Source: Halobacteriales archaeon SW_9_67_24 (lineage in GTDB: Archaea > Halobacteriota > Halobacteria > Halobacteriales > Halococcaceae). Taken from it: a DNA stretch of 11,785 nucleotides. Under the pieces are notes generated by a model. The model did no database searches, was not told the origin of the DNA, and saw nothing but the letters and a program-made list of their open reading frames with translations. The translations under genes and the position numbers were made by a program. Below, one piece after another: positions 1-7,382 of this stretch. The stretch is from positions 1 through 11,785 of the forward strand of contig PXSV01000176.1 in the NCBI GenBank assembly GCA_003022685.1, written 5' to 3'. Position 1 is the first letter of the stretch, and the number at the start of each line of letters is the position of its first letter.

Positions 1-1043
1 CGATAGCTCGCGTACTTGCCGGCCCCCGTCACGCTGATGAGACTGGCCGAGCGGTCGAGTTCGATATGGATTCGGCTGTCGACCGAGAGCCGCTCGCCCG
101 GGCCGGAGAACTCGTAACTATCCGAGCCACCGCCGACCGCACCGTCGGCGCTTTTCGTCCCGACGTCGATTTCGTCCTCGCTCGTCATCCCGCCGTTCGC
201 GACGATACCGCCGCCGGCGGTGAACTCGTAGGCGGTGTACGAACCCAGGCCCTCGACGGTCAGCGTGTTCGGGGCGAACGCTCCGGGGTCGACGACCTCC
301 CCGTCGAGAACGATGTCCGCGTCGCCGCTCAGACTGAGTTCGGTGATTTCGCCCCCGAAGGCGTAGCTGTCGGAGCCGCCGCCGACCGCGCCGTTGACGC
401 TGTCCGATTCGACGTCGACGTCGTCCTCGCGGCTCATGCCGTCGCGCGAGGCGATGCCGCCGCTCACCGTGAACTCGTAGGCGGCATACGAACCGGTGCT
501 GTCGATTGTCAGCACGTGCGGAAGGAACTCGCCGGGACTTGCCCGCTCCCCATCGAGATACATCGTCGCGTCGCCGCTCAGGCTGAGTTCGGTGACCTCG
601 CCGGAGAACCCGTAACTGTCGATGCCGCCACCACCACCCTGGCCGATCGCCGTCGAGCCGGGGATGGTGTCCTGCGCATCGATCGTCACGCCCATCGCAG
701 TGCTCTTTTTCAGATCACCGCTCGCCGAGACGGTGTAGGAGAACTCGCCGCCCCCGCTTTTGAGCGACAACTGATTTGGCAGTACTTCGCCGACGCTGAC
801 CTCCTCGCCATCCAGATAGAGCGTTGGGTTCCCGCTCACGCTGATGTCGATAACGTCGCCGGAGAACCCGTAACTGTCGATACCGCCGCCGCCACCCTGG
901 CCGATCGCGGTCGAACCGGAAGCGGTGTCGCTGTCGTCGATCGACGCCCCTCCCACCGTGCTCTTGCCGAGTTCGCCGCTCACCGTGAACTCGTACGAGA
1001 ACCTCCCACCGTCGTTGTCGCCCACGAACGACAGTTTGCGGGG
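1..1043 (-). repeat. Tandem C-terminal modules of 83-88 residues in the beta-helix protein
   Basis: In the body frame, modules begin at the Pro codons ending at 1043 (NLPRKLSF), 779 (LPNQLSL), 521 (LPHVLTI) and 272 (APNTLTV), giving spacings of 88, 86 and 83 residues. Each has the order L-P-x-x-L, Y-x-x-x-F/V-S-x-SG/GG, a D-rich linker, G-x-DSY-x-F-x-G, then a LYLDGE-like strand. The first two modules share STAIGQGGGGGIDSYGFSG; the last two share a GAVGGGSDSY type, so there are two subtypes. The fourth departs after SYEFSGPGERLSVD. At DNA level, 601-660 and 859-918 differ at only 5 of 60 positions, which points to recent duplication or conversion. Such modules are probably beta-sandwich surface domains; that is inference. 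Whether more modules follow cannot be seen. Confidence 0.75.
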
Positions 1044-2439
1044 CAGGTTGTCGCCGGCCCCGTACTCCGGTGCGGGACAGGAGCCGCCCTCCGTGATGTC
1101 GGAGATCGACACCTCCCGTGACGTTCCTCGAACGATCGGTTCCCCTGAAACGTCGATCGTCGTGTTCCGAACCGCACAGCCGTCGGACTCGACGAGCCGG
1201 ACCCCGCTGCGACTCTCGCCGGTCTGGTCGAGACAGCACCGCTCGATCGTCGAATTCGGTCGGTCAACGAGCTTGATCGCCGCGTTCCAGCTCGCATCCC
1301 CGGTCACGCTCGTGTTTCGGACGGTCCCGGCGTGGGGTTTCGCCGGCGCGGGGTACGCCCCGCCGCCGTCGGGTCGTTTGCCGAGGATCCCACACACGCT
1401 GTCGGCCTCGATCCCGATCTGGGTGTTCTCGACGGTGAACTCGCTCGCGGTCGACTCCGCTACCACCCCGCCGCCGGAGTGCGACACCGACCGGATCGCG
1501 ATGTCACAGTTCCGTACTGTGACGTCGGTCCGATCGTTCATCCGGCCCATCTCGATCCGCACCCCACGATAGTTCAGCGCGTCGTAGGGGTTCGGTGCGT
1601 CGCTCGACTCCGCATCCACGTCGAGGATCGCCCCCTCGATGGAGCTCCCCGGGCTCCCAACTCGGATCTGGTTGTTGTCGTTGTTGCGGAACACCCCGTT
1701 TTCGAACTGCACCACGCCGTTGGTCCGGCTGGTGTAGGTTCCGTTGGAGCCGAACTCCTCGATCCGGCAGTTCCGGAACGTGATCGTCCCCTTGTTCGAC
1801 ACGCCGACCCAGATCCCGCTCCGACCGTTGCCCGCGTTGTACGCCCCCATCAGTCCGTGGTTGTTCGCCACCACGTCCGTGACGACTCCCGTGCCGCTGG
1901 ACGAACGGACGATCGGGTAGAAGAAATCGTAGACCTTGGGATTGCCGTTTTCGGCCCCTCTCCCTGGCGACCAGCCCGGATCGCCCCGCGGGATCGAGTC
2001 CGGGTGGATGCCCTGGCCCAACAGCTCCACGTCGTGAACCCGGAGGTCGTCGCCCGCCCCGAGCTGAAGACCGGGCGTCGCCCCGTCCGCTCGCTGGTCG
2101 ATGTCGATCCCCTCGAACAGGAGTCCGGTACCGCGGTCCACGATCAGTGCCTTCTCGTTGAAGTTCTCGGGAACCCTGAATCGCGCGTCGCCCTCGCCGA
2201 GGAACCCGAGGTTCGTCTTCCCGTGGATGTAGTTCTTCTCGGTGAGCGTCCGCCACCATGTCCACCGTGCGCTTGAACCTGATCCCCCGTCGTTCGATCG
2301 CCGCCCCCGCCGTCCCCGAAACCAGGCCGGCCGCTCCGGCGGCGGTGCCGGCGAGCTTGAGATACGATCGTCGATCGACCGAAAGCGAACCGCGATACTG
2401 CCCGCTGTCCCCGGTCCGATCCCCATCGTTGCGCTGCAT
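1..2439 (-). pseudogene. Tat-exported right-handed beta-helix surface protein, frame-disrupted, 3' end outside window
   Basis: The ATG at 2437-2439 opens a frame with a twin-arginine signal (RRSYLKLAG, then an Ala/Gly-rich stretch ending GTAGAA) followed by ERRGIRFKRTVDMVADA. Just after this, near 2247, sensible protein moves to another frame: LTEKNYIHGKTNLGFLGEG, then about 400 residues rich in short hydrophobic and Asn/Gly-turn strands (VTVRNCDIAI, GTITFRNCRIEEFG, STIERCCLD, CAVRNTTIDVS). That pattern is typical of parallel beta-helix (pectin-lyase-like) domains. The C-terminus is a set of tandem modules. The body frame is open from about 2246 to position 1 and I found no usable start codon in it. 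Related proteins as I recall them have about 25-35 residues between VDMVADAG and this point, including a dgT-x-FP-x-G-x-Y element; nothing like it is seen here in any frame. The break therefore looks like a deletion of length 3n+2 rather than a bare one-base slip. A sequencing or assembly error remains possible. Substrate or ligand unknown. Confidence 0.8.
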
Positions 2440-2778
2440 CGCTCCATTGGTTTATCGGTCGCTTCAAAAGCCTTGTGGCCGCTGTCGAACATGTCATGCG
2501 AGCGTTTTCCCGCCCGGTTCTGCTTCGATGACCGAACGTGAGTACGAGCCATGTGGGAGCTTCGAGCGGTGTCGTCGGGGCGTTCGTGTTCGGCGAGCGG
2601 GGACAGCGACGACACGCCGACCGGAGGCTCGCTCGCTGTCACGGGCCGGCAGAACCGAACGCTCTTTGATGCCCAAACGGGAGGGAAGGACGATGGTTCG
2701 GCGTCGTCGCTGGCTCGTCTGCGGGCGATCGAGCGATCCGTGCCGACGCCGCCGCTTCGCCCGAGGGGGACGGCGAGG
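2440..2778. other. 339-nt divergent intergenic region
   Basis: This lies between the starts of the minus-strand beta-helix gene and the plus-strand channel gene. It holds the candidate TATA element at 2461-2470 (minus), a weak TTTGAT-like element near 2665-2671 (plus) and a purine-rich GAGGGGGA at 2763-2770, 8 nt before the channel ATG, that could serve as its ribosome binding site. The channel frame is open upstream as far as an ATG at 2551, but those 76 residues are low-complexity and lack any domain, so they are probably untranslated. No RNA gene, repeat or further gene is evident. Confidence 0.5.
2461..2470 (-). promoter_or_regulatory. Candidate TATA element for the beta-helix gene
   Basis: On the minus strand the sequence reads CTTTTGAAGC, 22-31 nt upstream of the ATG at 2439. 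There is no convincing ribosome binding site between them. This spacing fits a leaderless haloarchaeal transcript and supports 2439 as the start. Assigned by position and composition only. Confidence 0.4.
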
Positions 2779-4401
2779 ATGAACACGTGGCAGCGCCGAA
2801 CGGTCAACTCGCTTCTCGGGCTCGCGGTGTTGATGCTGGTCTACGCACTCGTCTACGACTACGGGATGAGCGCCTTCGAGAACGACCCCAAGACCTTCCT
2901 GCACTCGCTCCAGGTCGTCGTCGAGACGTTCACCACCACCGGCTTCGGCTCCGATGCAGGGTGGCAGAGCCCGGTGATGAACGTGCTCGTGATCGCCATG
3001 GACCTCACCGGCGTGGCGCTGATCTTCCTCGCGCTCCCGGTCGTCGTGTTCCCGCTGCTCGACGAGAGCCTCTCCCGGAGCGCCCCGACGACGATCGAGG
3101 ACACCGATCACGTCGTCATCTGTGCGTACACCCCCCGCGGAGCGACCCTCACCGAGGAACTCGACAGTCGAGACGTCTCCTACGTCGTGGTCGAACCCGA
3201 TCGGGACCGCGCGGACGACCTCCACGAGGACGGAATTCGAGTCGTTCACGGCGATCCCGAGTCGTCCGAGACGCTCGCGGGGGTCGATATCGGGGCGGCC
3301 CGAGCCCTCGTCGCGGACGCGAGCGACGAGACGAACGCCTCGATCGCGCTCGCGGCCGCCGACACCGCCGACACGCGGATCATCACGTTCGCCGAGGACG
3401 ACACGGTGGCGGACTACCACCGGTATGCGGGTGCGGACGAAGTTTTCTCGCCACGTCGACTCGTCGGCGAGAGCCTCGCGGACACGGTCACGACCGCGAT
3501 CTCCACCGAACTGGGCGACGTGATCGAGATCGACGAGGACTTCGAGATCGCCGAACTCCCGGTCCAGGCGGGCAGCGATCTCGATGGCGTGCGGATCGCC
3601 GACAGCGCGATCACCGAGCGGACCGGCGCGAACGTGGTCGGCGCGTGGCTCCGCGGCGAGTTCGTCAGCCCGCCCGACCCGGGCGATCGGATCGACGAGC
3701 ACTCGATCCTGCTCGTCGCGGGCCACGGCTCACAGCTCGAAGCGTTGAAGGAGTTGACGCTCTCGGACATCCGGTCGCGGCGGCGCGGTCGGGTCGTCAT
3801 CGTGGGGTTCGGCGAGGTCGGCACCACGGTGTACGAGGCGGTCTCGCGGGAGGGGATCGAGTCGGTCGTGATCGACCGCGAGGACGGGCCGGCCGTCGAC
3901 ATCGCCGGCGACGCAACCGAGGCGGCGACGCTCCGCGAGGCGGGCCTCGACGGGGCGAACGCGGTGGTGCTCGCGCTGCCGGACGACACGCTCACCGTGT
4001 TCGCCACGCTCGTGATCCGCGAGCTCGCGCCCGACGTCGAGATCCTCGCCCGGGCGGAGGAGCCGGCGAGCAGCCGGAAGCTCTACCGGGCGGGCGCGGA
4101 CTACGTGCTCGCGCTCGCCACCGTCAGCGGTCGAATGTTGGCCTCCACGATCCTCGACGAGGAGGTGATGAGCTTCGACAAACAGATGGAGGTCGTCCGG
4201 ATGCAGTGTCCCGGACTCGGGGGCCAGACCCTCCGGGAGGCCGACGTCCGGGCACGGACCGGCTGTACCGTGATCGCGGTCGAACGCGACGGCGAGGTCC
4301 GGACCGAGATCGGTCCCGAGTTCGAACTCCGCGACGACGACGACCTCGTGCTGGTCGGCACCGACGGGGACGTCACCCGGTTCGCCTCGCTGTTCGAGTG
4401 A
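2779..4401 (+). CDS. Two-TM potassium channel with tandem RCK (TrkA-N/TrkA-C) domains
   Basis: A 540-aa membrane protein expected to form a tetrameric K+-selective pore gated by cytoplasmic RCK domains. Visible order: TM1 at about residues 11-29; a pore helix and selectivity filter, TFTTTGFGSDA, at 50-60; TM2 at about 66-94; a first Rossmann-like RCK from 110 (HVVICAYTPRG) with a TrkA-C-like part; a second RCK from about 337 with a canonical dinucleotide motif, VVIVGFGEVG; and a final TrkA-C domain with ELRDDDDLVLVGT near the end. The filter has Phe and Ser where classical channels have Tyr and Asp (TVGYGD). The first RCK lacks a G-x-G-x-x-G motif, so only the second clearly looks able to bind nucleotide. 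I chose ATG 2779 because TM1 follows 10 residues later, GAGGGGGA lies 8 nt upstream and the longer extension is low-complexity. It converges on the DUF3179 gene with a 52-nt gap. A role in K+ homeostasis in a salt-in halophile is inferred. Confidence 0.88.
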   Translation: MNTWQRRTVNSLLGLAVLMLVYALVYDYGMSAFENDPKTFLHSLQVVVETFTTTGFGSDAGWQSPVMNVLVIAMDLTGVALIFLALPVVVFPLLDESLSRSAPTTIEDTDHVVICAYTPRGATLTEELDSRDVSYVVVEPDRDRADDLHEDGIRVVHGDPESSETLAGVDIGAARALVADASDETNASIALAAADTADTRIITFAEDDTVADYHRYAGADEVFSPRRLVGESLADTVTTAISTELGDVIEIDEDFEIAELPVQAGSDLDGVRIADSAITERTGANVVGAWLRGEFVSPPDPGDRIDEHSILLVAGHGSQLEALKELTLSDIRSRRRGRVVIVGFGEVGTTVYEAVSREGIESVVIDREDGPAVDIAGDATEAATLREAGLDGANAVVLALPDDTLTVFATLVIRELAPDVEILARAEEPASSRKLYRAGADYVLALATVSGRMLASTILDEEVMSFDKQMEVVRMQCPGLGGQTLREADVRARTGCTVIAVERDGEVRTEIGPEFELRDDDDLVLVGTDGDVTRFASLFE

Positions 4402-4453
4402 TCGGTCGGCCTGGCTGTCTCCCGAAGGGCACTCGACGCCCGGAGAGCCCGGT

Positions 4454-5553
4454 TCAGTTCCCGTACACCCCAGTATTGGGATTGAAATCGCGCCACGCGA
4501 AGAGGAACATCGGCGAGGCGTCGTTGGCACGCGGGAGCTGCGTTCCCTCGTGGGGCCGGTCAAGGGCCTCGCCGGTGGCGCGCCGCCACTCCGAGCCGCC
4601 GGCGCGCATCGCGTCCGTGCCCGCAGGCTCGAACGACAGTTCGTCCCCGTCGACCCGGCGCTCGTAGGCGACGAGCGCGTCGCCCGCATCGACCGTGACG
4701 ACGACTGGGAGGTCGCCGACGCGATCGTTGATCACGCCCTCGCTCGCCACCGCATCGAACGGGTAGGCGCGCGCCACCCCGTCGTGAGCGATCCCGATGA
4801 CCTCGGCCTTCGGGTGGAGTTCCCCCTCGTACTCCTCGCCGCCGATGCCGATCCGGCGGGAGCCGTTTCGGGGTAGGTCTCGCGCCACGCACTCCATTTG
4901 GTCAGCGTCGACGGGACCAGCGAGAGGGTTGACCCCGTTTTCGGCCCGCGAATGGCGGTCGCGAGGATCTGGCTCCAGAGGCTGTCGGTCGCCCGGTCGT
5001 ACATCACGAGGTCGCTGTTCCAGAGCAGCCCCGAGACGCCGAAGGTCGTCTCCTCACTGTCGACCCGGCGTTCGGCGGTGAGCCCGCTGGCACACAGCGG
5101 ACAGTACGTCACCAGCAGCGGGCCGTCGAACGTGTCGTTGACGACCTCGTGCCAGTTGAGGATCGCGAGCGGGTACGCCCGCGCCGCGCCGGCGCGCTCG
5201 ACGCCGATAACGCGCTCGTTCGGGTCGAGCTCCGCCGCGAACTCGCTCCAGTCGGCCCCGAACGCGGGGTCGGTGATCGCCGGGATCGCGTCCTCCGGTG
5301 CGCCGCGATCGAGCTCGCTTCGGGGGAGGGGGAGCTCGACGTCGCCGGCGGACTGGGGCACGCCGGTTGCCGTTCCGCCGGCGATGCTCGAATCGTCCGG
5401 TCCGGCGGTGGCAACGGACGTTCCGGTGGCTGTTGGGGTGTCGGCCGTGCCGTTCGCTCCACGGGAATCGGAGCGGCCGGCGAGGCTCGAACAGCCCGCG
5501 AGCCAGGCGGCCGTGCCGCCGGCGATGACGGACAGGTAGCGACGACGATCCAT
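4454..5553 (-). pseudogene. DUF3179-family exported lipoprotein, frame-disrupted
   Basis: From ATG 5553 the protein starts DRRRYLSVIAG with a lipobox, WLAGC (Cys21), then a Ser/Thr/Gly-rich linker. The DUF3179 domain begins near DAIPAITDPAF and includes LNWHEVVND, TYCPLCASGL, GVSGLLWNSDLVMYDR and LWSQ, up to VPSTLTKWSAWRETYPET. Around 4855-4864 the meaningful frame changes; the second part reads RIGIGGEEYEGELHPKAEV, ARAYPFDAV, GVINDRVGDLPVVV and ANDASPMFLFAWRDFNP to a stop at 4454. Members I recall have about 25-35 residues between these blocks, including a Y-G-R-x-PY-x-x-Y element, which is absent here in all frames. The net loss has length 3n+1. The first frame alone would give 273 aa with a nonsense tail. 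The downstream part contains an ATG at 4897, but that start lies in the overlap and would give only a domain remnant. The biochemical function of DUF3179 is not established; the CPLC motif suggests redox or metal chemistry. It is divergent from the thioredoxin/CcdA operon. Confidence 0.82.
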
Positions 5554-5576
5554 GCGAGGGGTTGCTGGCCAGTCGG

Positions 5577-5582
5577 GTTAAC
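5577..5582 (-). promoter_or_regulatory. Weak TATA-like element for the DUF3179 gene
   Basis: GTTAAC sits 24-29 nt upstream of ATG 5553 in an otherwise GC-rich region, and no ribosome binding site precedes the ATG. Placement fits a leaderless promoter; the element itself is weak. Confidence 0.3.
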
Positions 5583-5652
5583 GGGCGCGCGATCGTGCGC
5601 CACCGTCTCACACGCGCTACACGGCTATGTGGCCGCCGTTCCAACGGTGGGT

Positions 5653-6165
5653 ATGAAGCGGTACACTCGCCGGGCAGTCCTCGGCGCGGGCGGGGCCGGA
5701 CTCGCGGGCGCGCTCGCCGGCTGTTCGGGTGTCCTCGGCGGGACGAGCGGGACGGACACCCGCGAGATCGACACCGTCGCGGCCACCGGCTCGCCTGGCG
5801 AGTCGGTGGCGATCCGCCCCGAGGGACGGGCTGCACTCCTCGATTTCTTCGGGACGTGGTGTGCGCCCTGCAAACCACAGATGGCCCACCTTCGGACCGT
5901 CGACGAGCAATTTTCCGACCTCCACTTGCTCTCGATTACGTGGGAGGAGGATCGGGGGGCCGTGGCCGATTTCTGGCGGGAGTACGAGGGGACGTGGCCG
6001 GTCGCGCTCGATCCCGAGGTCCGCACGGGCGAGCGCTACGGCGTCCGGCGCATCCCGACGCTGCTCGTCCTCGCACCCGACGGCACCGAGACGTGGCGAC
6101 ACGTCGGTCTCGCCGCCGCCGACACGATCGCGAGGGAAGTCGAACGCGCGATCGAGGCGGGATGA
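5653..6165 (+). CDS. TlpA/ResA-like thioredoxin-fold lipoprotein
   Basis: A 170-aa extracytoplasmic thiol-disulfide oxidoreductase. The N-terminus has a Tat-type start (YTRRAVLGAGGAG) and a lipobox, LAGC, with Cys24 as the lipidated residue. The thioredoxin fold follows: LLDFFGTWCAPCKPQM with the active-site pair Cys70/Cys73, a Glu-rich stretch with FWREYEGTWPVALDP, and the cis-proline loop VRRIPTLLVL (Pro135). The WCAPC active site and DPEVRTGERYGV segment are typical of the TlpA/ResA branch. ATG 5653 was chosen because the signal peptide starts there; the open frame upstream overlaps the divergent DUF3179 gene. Its stop overlaps the CcdA start (ATGA), so the two are translationally coupled and CcdA probably supplies its reducing equivalents. 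Partners downstream are unknown: no cytochrome c maturation genes are in the window. Confidence 0.9.
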   Translation: MKRYTRRAVLGAGGAGLAGALAGCSGVLGGTSGTDTREIDTVAATGSPGESVAIRPEGRAALLDFFGTWCAPCKPQMAHLRTVDEQFSDLHLLSITWEEDRGAVADFWREYEGTWPVALDPEVRTGERYGVRRIPTLLVLAPDGTETWRHVGLAAADTIAREVERAIEAG

Positions 6166-6884
6166 TCGACTTCTCGGGGCTGCGGCTCGGCTTCGCGTTC
6201 ACCGCCGGCGCGGCGACCTTCTTCGCGCCGTGTGCGTACCCGCTGTTGCCCGGCTACGTCGCCTATTATCTCGGCAGCGACGCCGAACGATCGGCCGCAT
6301 CGGCCGAATCGACCGGCGTCGAGACCGTGGCGCGGCTGCGTCGCGCGGCGGCCGTGGGCGTGCTCGTCAGCCTCGGCTTCGTGCTGGTCTACGGCGTGCT
6401 CGCCGGGATCGTGGCGGCGGTCGGGACGCGAGTGCTCGCGGACGTCGTTCTGCTCGAACTCGTCGTCGGCGGGCTGCTCGTCGTCCTCGGGACCGCGATG
6501 GCGCTCGGCCGTGGACCGAGTCGACACGTCTCGTTCCCGGAGCGGCGGCGCTCGCCCGTCGCGTTCGTGGGGTTCGGGATCGTCTACGCCGCCGCGGCCG
6601 CGGGCTGCACCGCACCGGTGTTCGTCGCGGTCGCGCTGACGGCGCTGTCGAGCGGCCCGGCGACCGCGTTCGTCACGCTCGGTGCGTACGCCGCCGGGAT
6701 GAGCGTGCTGATGATCGGGGTCACGGCGCTGTCGGCGCTCGGGCGCGAGGCCCTCGTCCGCCGGTTGCCGCGGCCACGCACGGTGTCACGGGTCGCGGGC
6801 GTACTTCTCGTGGCGGCCGGCCTCGCCCAGGTCTACCTCTTTCTGTTCCGGTTCGGCGGGCTCGCGCTGCTCGGCCTGAAGTGA
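6162..6884 (+). CDS. ccdA: CcdA/DsbD-type transmembrane reductant carrier
   Basis: A 240-aa polytopic membrane protein with about six hydrophobic segments. It carries the two family hallmark cysteines: FFAPCAYPLLPGYVAYYLG near residue 24 and AAGCTAPVFVA near residue 148. In this family the pair accepts electrons from cytoplasmic thioredoxin and passes them across the membrane to an extracytoplasmic thioredoxin-like protein. The start ATG overlaps the stop of the thioredoxin lipoprotein (ATGA) and GAGGCGGG lies just upstream, so coupling is clear and the partner is obvious. Length is normal for the short CcdA form without fused periplasmic domains. The loop between TM1 and TM2 (SDAERSAASAEST) is acidic and short. 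The symbol follows family usage; the downstream acceptor pathway (cytochrome c, quinol oxidase assembly or general disulfide reduction) is not determined. Confidence 0.9.
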   Translation: MIDFSGLRLGFAFTAGAATFFAPCAYPLLPGYVAYYLGSDAERSAASAESTGVETVARLRRAAAVGVLVSLGFVLVYGVLAGIVAAVGTRVLADVVLLELVVGGLLVVLGTAMALGRGPSRHVSFPERRRSPVAFVGFGIVYAAAAAGCTAPVFVAVALTALSSGPATAFVTLGAYAAGMSVLMIGVTALSALGREALVRRLPRPRTVSRVAGVLLVAAGLAQVYLFLFRFGGLALLGLK

Positions 6885-6923
6885 CGGCAAAACGGGTTTG
6901 ACGATGGCGCACGATCCCGAAAC

Positions 6924-7274
6924 ATGGCCGGGATAATCTTCTTCGAGACGGCGGCGCTCGATCGGATGGTCGACTTTTACACCGAACGGCTGGACGCGTC
7001 GGTGTGGCTCGAACAGGCCGGCTGTACGATCCTCCGCCACGAAAACTTTCTCCTCGGGTTCTGTGGCGGCGACCGCGCCGAGACCGACGGCACGATCACG
7101 CTGTTCTACGACGATCGGTCCGCCGTCGACGGGATGTACGACCGTCTCGACGATCGAGCGCACGGGAGCCCCGAAGCGAACGAGCAGTACGACATCTACC
7201 AGTTCTTCGCCGACGATCCGGAGGGACGGACCCTCGAGTTCCAGACGTTCCTCCATCCGATCGATCCGTACTGA
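6924..7274 (+). CDS. VOC (glyoxalase/bleomycin resistance/dioxygenase) fold protein
   Basis: A 116-aa protein with the single-domain VOC pattern: an initial strand, IIFFETAALD; a helix, RMVDFYTERLDA; strands with GCTILRHENFLLGFCGG; and a closing DDPEGRTLEFQTF, which is the usual C-terminal strand. The His normally used as the first metal ligand is not evident in the first strand, though a Glu is present there and another in LEFQ, so metal binding is uncertain. Function could be small-molecule binding, detoxification or an isomerase-like reaction; nothing shows the substrate. It starts 39 nt after ccdA on the same strand. A weak TTTGACG about 24-30 nt upstream could give its own leaderless promoter, so membership of the thioredoxin/CcdA operon is unclear. 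Confidence 0.8.
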   Translation: MAGIIFFETAALDRMVDFYTERLDASVWLEQAGCTILRHENFLLGFCGGDRAETDGTITLFYDDRSAVDGMYDRLDDRAHGSPEANEQYDIYQFFADDPEGRTLEFQTFLHPIDPY

Positions 7275-7347
7275 ACGGCGGGTCCCCGGCCGCTGACCGA
7301 TCGAAGCACCACTGCCATCGCCAGTCCGTTCGATTTCGTTGTCTCCA

Positions 7348-7357
7348 CAAAACATAT
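7348..7357 (+). promoter_or_regulatory. TATA element for the DUF4349-type lipoprotein gene
   Basis: CAAAACATAT, with the core ending 26 nt before ATG 7383. The alternative upstream ATG at 7356 lies inside this element, which argues that the shorter start at 7383 is the true one and that the message is leaderless or nearly so. Confidence 0.55.
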
Positions 7358-7382
7358 GCCAACGGTCGATCCATGCGTTGGT

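Noticed and set aside
66..1121. A 351-codon plus-strand open frame over the beta-helix C-terminus
   Set aside because: It merely mirrors the tandem modules on the opposite strand; the minus-strand frame gives the coherent protein.
2551..2778. N-terminal extension of the channel by 76 residues
   Set aside because: No domain, signal or membrane segment; the ATG at 2779 has a suitable purine-rich site and leads directly into TM1.
2693..2782. A short Arg-rich open frame (MVRRRRWLVC...) overlapping the channel start, as a possible leader peptide
   Set aside because: It overlaps the channel ATG but is unsupported by any other signal; Arg-rich short frames are expected by chance at this GC content.
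2494..3726. A 410-codon open frame on the minus strand opposite the channel gene
   Set aside because: The plus strand encodes a full channel with pore and RCK motifs; the reverse frame is low-complexity and Asp/Arg-rich.
2787..4667. A 626-codon open frame on plus in a second frame across the channel gene
   Set aside because: Arg-rich shadow translation with no hydrophobic core, overlapping a well-supported gene.
5636..5647. CCGTT-CC-AACGG palindrome just before the thioredoxin gene as an operator
   Set aside because: A five-pair palindrome is too short to claim a binding site in GC-rich DNA and no regulator is nearby.
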